A DNA stretch of 8,357 nt. Source: Bacillota bacterium (lineage in GTDB: Bacteria > Bacillota > Clostridia > Peptostreptococcales > Acidaminobacteraceae). Every line of letters starts with the position of its first letter. The first letter of the stretch is position 1. The translations under genes were made by a program, and so were the position numbers. The notes under the pieces are model-generated. The model saw only the letters and a program-made list of their open reading frames with translations. It made no database searches and was not told the DNA's origin. Shown here in pieces: positions 6,436 through 8,357 of this stretch. The stretch covers positions 1 to 8,357 of the forward strand of contig JAEZUZ010000047.1 of NCBI GenBank assembly GCA_023443345.1. The letters are read 5' to 3'.

Positions 6436-6464
6436 AAAAATAGACGCTTGTAAGCGTCTATTTT
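6434..6464. terminator. Bidirectional terminator between the hemolysin III gene and fda
   Basis: The stem TAGACGCT / AGCGTCTA (6441-6448 with 6453-6460) has a 4-nt loop. It is flanked by seven A on the left (6434-6440) and TTTT on the right, so either strand shows a hairpin plus T tract. It starts at the end of the plus-strand gene and lies 20 nt beyond the fda stop on the minus strand. Confidence 0.85.
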
Positions 6465-6483
6465 ATATTTAAATCAATTTAGA

Positions 6484-7368
6484 TTATTTTGAAGCTTGAG
6501 CAATTTTCTCTACAGCATCACCTAGCATTGCATCAAATTCTTCTTCAGTTTGTTGTGCACTTAGGCCTTCAACTAAAGCACGAGAGAAGCTAGCGATCAT
6601 GCCTTTGTTACGAGAAAGTCTCTCATTAGCATCATCTCTTTCATAACCACCAGAAAGAGCTACTACACGAAGTACCTTTGGATGGTTAATTAATTCTTCA
6701 TAGAAGTTATCAACTGTAGGAATTGTAAGCTTGAACATAACTTTTTGTCCATCTTCAAGAGCTTCTAATTGCTTAAGTGATTCTTCTTTAAGAACTTTTT
6801 CACACTCTGCTTTATCAACACTGTGAATATCTACTTCTGGCTCAATAATTGGCATTAAACCAGCTGCAAGAATTTTTTTGCCGATTTCGAACTGTTGTTC
6901 AACAATCTTTTTGATACCTTCTTTGTTGCACTCTTTGATAACTGAACGCATCTTTGTTCCAAAGATGTGACGCTCATTAGCTCTTCTAAGAGTTTCATCT
7001 AGGTCATCAATTGGCTTCATTAATTGAACGCCATCTTGTAGATCAGCAAGACCCTTATCTACTTTTAGGAAAGGAATGATGCCCTTTTCTTCCCATAGAT
7101 AGTCAGCTGTGTACTTGTCATCAATTTTACGATCCATTGTCTGCTCAAATAGAATAGCACCAAGGATGTTTTTCTTATCAAAAGCCTTGCTCTTGATAAT
7201 TCTAGTTCTCATCTTGTGTACAAGATCAAACATTTCGTCTTCACTGCTATATGTGTCTTGAGCAACCCCATAAGATGCTAAAGCTTTAGGTGTTGAACCA
7301 CCACTTTGGTCTAAAGCAGCAATAAAACCAGGGTCATTTTGCATACGCTTTAATTGTTCTTGATTCAT
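6484..7368 (-). CDS. fda: Fructose-bisphosphate aldolase, class I
   Basis: A 294-residue cytoplasmic enzyme that reversibly splits fructose 1,6-bisphosphate into dihydroxyacetone phosphate and glyceraldehyde 3-phosphate through a Schiff base. It closely resembles Staphylococcus class I aldolase along its whole length: FIAALDQSGGSTPKAL (about 15-30), LFEQTMDR (about 73-80), FLKVDKGL (about 100-107), GTKMRSV, IIEPEVDI (about 174-181) and KLTIPT, whose lysine (K213) is the expected Schiff-base residue. VVALSGGY and ASFSRAL supply the phosphate-binding loops. A TTG two codons upstream (7374) would also be in frame. I prefer the ATG at 7368, because AAAGGAGA (7378-7385) then stands about 10 nt away and MNQEQL matches the known N-terminus. 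Class I enzymes differ from the metal-dependent class II type common in Clostridia. It has its own promoter and a shared terminator. Confidence 0.96.
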   Translation of the reverse strand: MNQEQLKRMQNDPGFIAALDQSGGSTPKALASYGVAQDTYSSEDEMFDLVHKMRTRIIKSKAFDKKNILGAILFEQTMDRKIDDKYTADYLWEEKGIIPFLKVDKGLADLQDGVQLMKPIDDLDETLRRANERHIFGTKMRSVIKECNKEGIKKIVEQQFEIGKKILAAGLMPIIEPEVDIHSVDKAECEKVLKEESLKQLEALEDGQKVMFKLTIPTVDNFYEELINHPKVLRVVALSGGYERDDANERLSRNKGMIASFSRALVEGLSAQQTEEEFDAMLGDAVEKIAQASK

Positions 7369-7402
7369 ATTCAATAGTCTCCTTTCAGTTCACTTCCTGT
7401 AT

Positions 7403-7411
7403 ATTATAGCA
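7403..7411 (-). promoter_or_regulatory. Promoter of fda (extended -10)
   Basis: On the minus strand this reads TGCTATAAT, an extended -10 with a perfect hexamer at 7403-7408. A -35-like TTAACA lies at 7428-7433 with a long 19-bp spacer and overlaps the stop codon of the upstream OsmC-family gene. The predicted start near 7396 gives a leader of about 28 nt with AAAGGAGA. Confidence 0.65.
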
Positions 7412-7429
7412 CAAATACTATAAAGTGTG

Positions 7430-7831
7430 TTAATTAAATATCACTCGAGTTTCAACTTCATTTTCTTCTTTTATTATATCTGCAACTGTACACTGTGACT
7501 GAGCAATTTTTGATAAAATTTTCTTTTGTTTTTCATCAAACTCCCCTTTTATATCTAACTCGACAGTTGCTCTTAGTTTGTCAGAACCATCTACAGTATC
7601 CCAAGTATCACTCACTCTTACTTCTATATCTGCTTTTATTCCTCTAGATTTACAGTATGCACTTGCAACCATTGCCTTGCATCCTGCCAGAGCTGCTAAC
7701 AGATATCCGCCAGGGCTAGCTCCAAGTCCATTGCCACCGTTTTCTTTGCTCTTATCTAAAGTATATTTAAATCCATCTACTTCACAATCAATAGTATAAT
7801 TTTCTCTAACTTTTGCAATTGCTCTTGCCAT
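7430..7831 (-). CDS. OsmC/Ohr family protein (thiol-dependent peroxidase-like)
   Basis: A 133-residue cytoplasmic protein of the OsmC/Ohr fold. Members are dimeric and reduce organic hydroperoxides using two cysteines. Both conserved positions are filled: C51 in ALAGCKAMV, preceded by the GASPGGYLLAAL helix start, and C114 in SQCTVADII. The sequence is closer to the YhfA/OsmC-like branch than to classical Ohr, so the exact substrate is open. The frame is open to an ATG at 7864, but the ATG at 7831 is preferred: it follows GGAGG by 4 nt and gives MARAIAKV, a usual family start, whereas the upstream extension looks like untranslated leader. No terminator separates it from fda downstream, so read-through into fda is likely. 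I see no convincing promoter of its own in the 40 nt after the preceding hairpin. Confidence 0.9.
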   Translation of the reverse strand: MARAIAKVRENYTIDCEVDGFKYTLDKSKENGGNGLGASPGGYLLAALAGCKAMVASAYCKSRGIKADIEVRVSDTWDTVDGSDKLRATVELDIKGEFDEKQKKILSKIAQSQCTVADIIKEENEVETRVIFN

Positions 7832-7870
7832 ATAACCTCCATTTATTTTATTACTACCCATCAACTATTA

Positions 7871-7895
7871 AAAAAAGCAGATATATCTGCTTTTT
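7871..7895 (-). terminator. Hairpin terminator after the M42 peptidase gene
   Basis: GCAGA / TCTGC (7877-7881 with 7886-7890) around TATA, extended by five A:T pairs (7872-7876 with 7891-7895). On the minus strand it begins within the peptidase stop codon and is followed by a run of T, a standard Rho-independent form. The A/T symmetry could let it act on the plus strand as well, but no plus-strand gene ends here. Confidence 0.8.
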
Positions 7896-8357
7896 AGAAT
7901 TTCTCAAAGTCACTTCTTTTTAATTCTTTTATAATAGTAGTAGCTAGTTTAATTGTATTTTCTAGGTCTTCCTTTTTGGCATATCCAAAAGGTGTATGGA
8001 TATATCTAACAGGTATACTTAAAACGACACATGGTATGCCACCATTTAGCTTGTGGATTGTGCCTGCATTTGTGCCTCCACCTGACCTTACGGCCTGCTG
8101 TAGTGGTATGTTGTGCTTTTTAGCTAAATCTATTACATATCTCTGTAAACCATGATTAGCAACCATTGTTCTATCTTTGTGTCTTAGCATTGGGCCTTTT
8201 CCAAGTATTGTCTGGTGAAAAGGAAGGTTTATAGTATCATCAGCTGGACCAGCTTCAAAGCATATACATATGTCTGGTTTTATCTTATTTGTAGCTATTA
8301 AAGCACCAGTCCCGCCAATCTCTTCTTGAGATGTAAAGGCACCAACTACTCTATGGT
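7894..8357 (-). CDS. M42 family metallopeptidase (glutamyl aminopeptidase/deblocking type), C-terminal part
   Basis: The frame stays open from the stop at 7894-7896 to the right window edge, giving about 154 residues; the N-terminal third to half is missing. M42 enzymes are large cytoplasmic oligomers that remove N-terminal residues from peptides using two metal ions. Visible family marks, in order, are FTSQEEIGGTGA (catalytic and metal-binding EE), DICICFEAGPADD, LGKGPMLRHKD, PLQQAVRSGGGTNAGTIH and the metal-ligand histidine in VRYIHTPFGYAKKEDLENT. An internal ATG at 8190 is not the start, because conserved motifs lie upstream of it. The second metal position carries Glu (FEAGP) where archaeal TET enzymes have Asp, and the usual GGTDA is GGTNA. 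I believe these changes occur together in a subgroup of M42, which makes loss of activity unlikely. Confidence 0.93.
   Translation of the reverse strand, partial: HRVVGAFTSQEEIGGTGALIATNKIKPDICICFEAGPADDTINLPFHQTILGKGPMLRHKDRTMVANHGLQRYVIDLAKKHNIPLQQAVRSGGGTNAGTIHKLNGGIPCVVLSIPVRYIHTPFGYAKKEDLENTIKLATTIIKELKRSDFEKF

Noticed and set aside
7369..7374. TTG start of the aldolase at 7374
   Set aside because: The ATG two codons later has an adequate ribosome binding site distance and matches the N-terminus of known class I aldolases; TTG remains possible but is not needed.
7578..7799. Plus-strand open frame opposite the OsmC-family gene
   Set aside because: Shadow of a clearly conserved minus-strand gene, with no ribosome binding site evident.
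7832..7864. Longer OsmC-family protein starting at 7864
   Set aside because: The extra 11 residues contain the GGAGG site of the 7831 ATG and have no family counterpart.

Overview
The window is AT-rich, tightly packed chromosomal DNA from a low-GC Gram-positive anaerobe (Bacillota, class Clostridia or Tissierellia). The basis is the strong AGGAGG-type ribosome binding sites, the short intergenic gaps with Rho-independent hairpins, and the gene content: FtsEX with a coiled-coil M23 hydrolase, a CtpA-type S41 protease, a DUF1836 regulator and a class I fructose-bisphosphate aldolase. The genus cannot be fixed from this sequence. No mobile element, CRISPR array, tRNA or rRNA was seen.

Layout. 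Positions 1-3454 (+) hold a cell-envelope operon: the last codons of ftsE, then ftsX (ATGA overlap), a secreted coiled-coil/M23 peptidoglycan hydrolase 9 nt later, and a membrane-anchored S41 carboxy-terminal processing protease 7 nt later. A hairpin follows, then an AI-2E-family membrane protein gene (3504-4642) that is broken by a -1 frameshift and has no visible ribosome binding site. It runs head-on into cutC (4645-5313, -). Only two bases separate the two stop codons, and one hairpin with A and T tracts can terminate both. A 125-nt divergent promoter region (5314-5438) then separates cutC from a two-gene unit: a DUF1836 winged-helix regulator (start corrected to 5439) overlapping a hemolysin III/PAQR-family membrane protein. 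Another two-way hairpin (6434-6464) separates that unit from the minus-strand genes fda (class I aldolase), an OsmC/Ohr-family protein and a 3' fragment of an M42 aminopeptidase that runs off the right edge.

How the genes work together. In the first block, FtsE and FtsX are expected to form the ABC-type complex that switches on a cell-wall hydrolase during division. The next gene encodes the natural partner, a PcsB/CwlO-like coiled coil joined here to an M23 domain with all metal and catalytic residues in place. The S41 protease next to it may process or turn over this or other exported proteins. The remaining genes are housekeeping or accessory: glycolysis/gluconeogenesis (fda), peroxide or thiol stress (OsmC) and peptide use (M42).

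The points most worth a second look are a perfect 9-bp inverted repeat over the transcription start of the DUF1836 regulator, the frameshifted and possibly leaderless AI-2E gene, the intact M23 active site beside FtsEX, a CutC lacking the usual cysteines, and a recurring extended -10 promoter (TGnTATAAT) at four sites. I did not find a clearly new multi-gene system; the DUF1836-hemolysin III unit with its operator is the least-described part.
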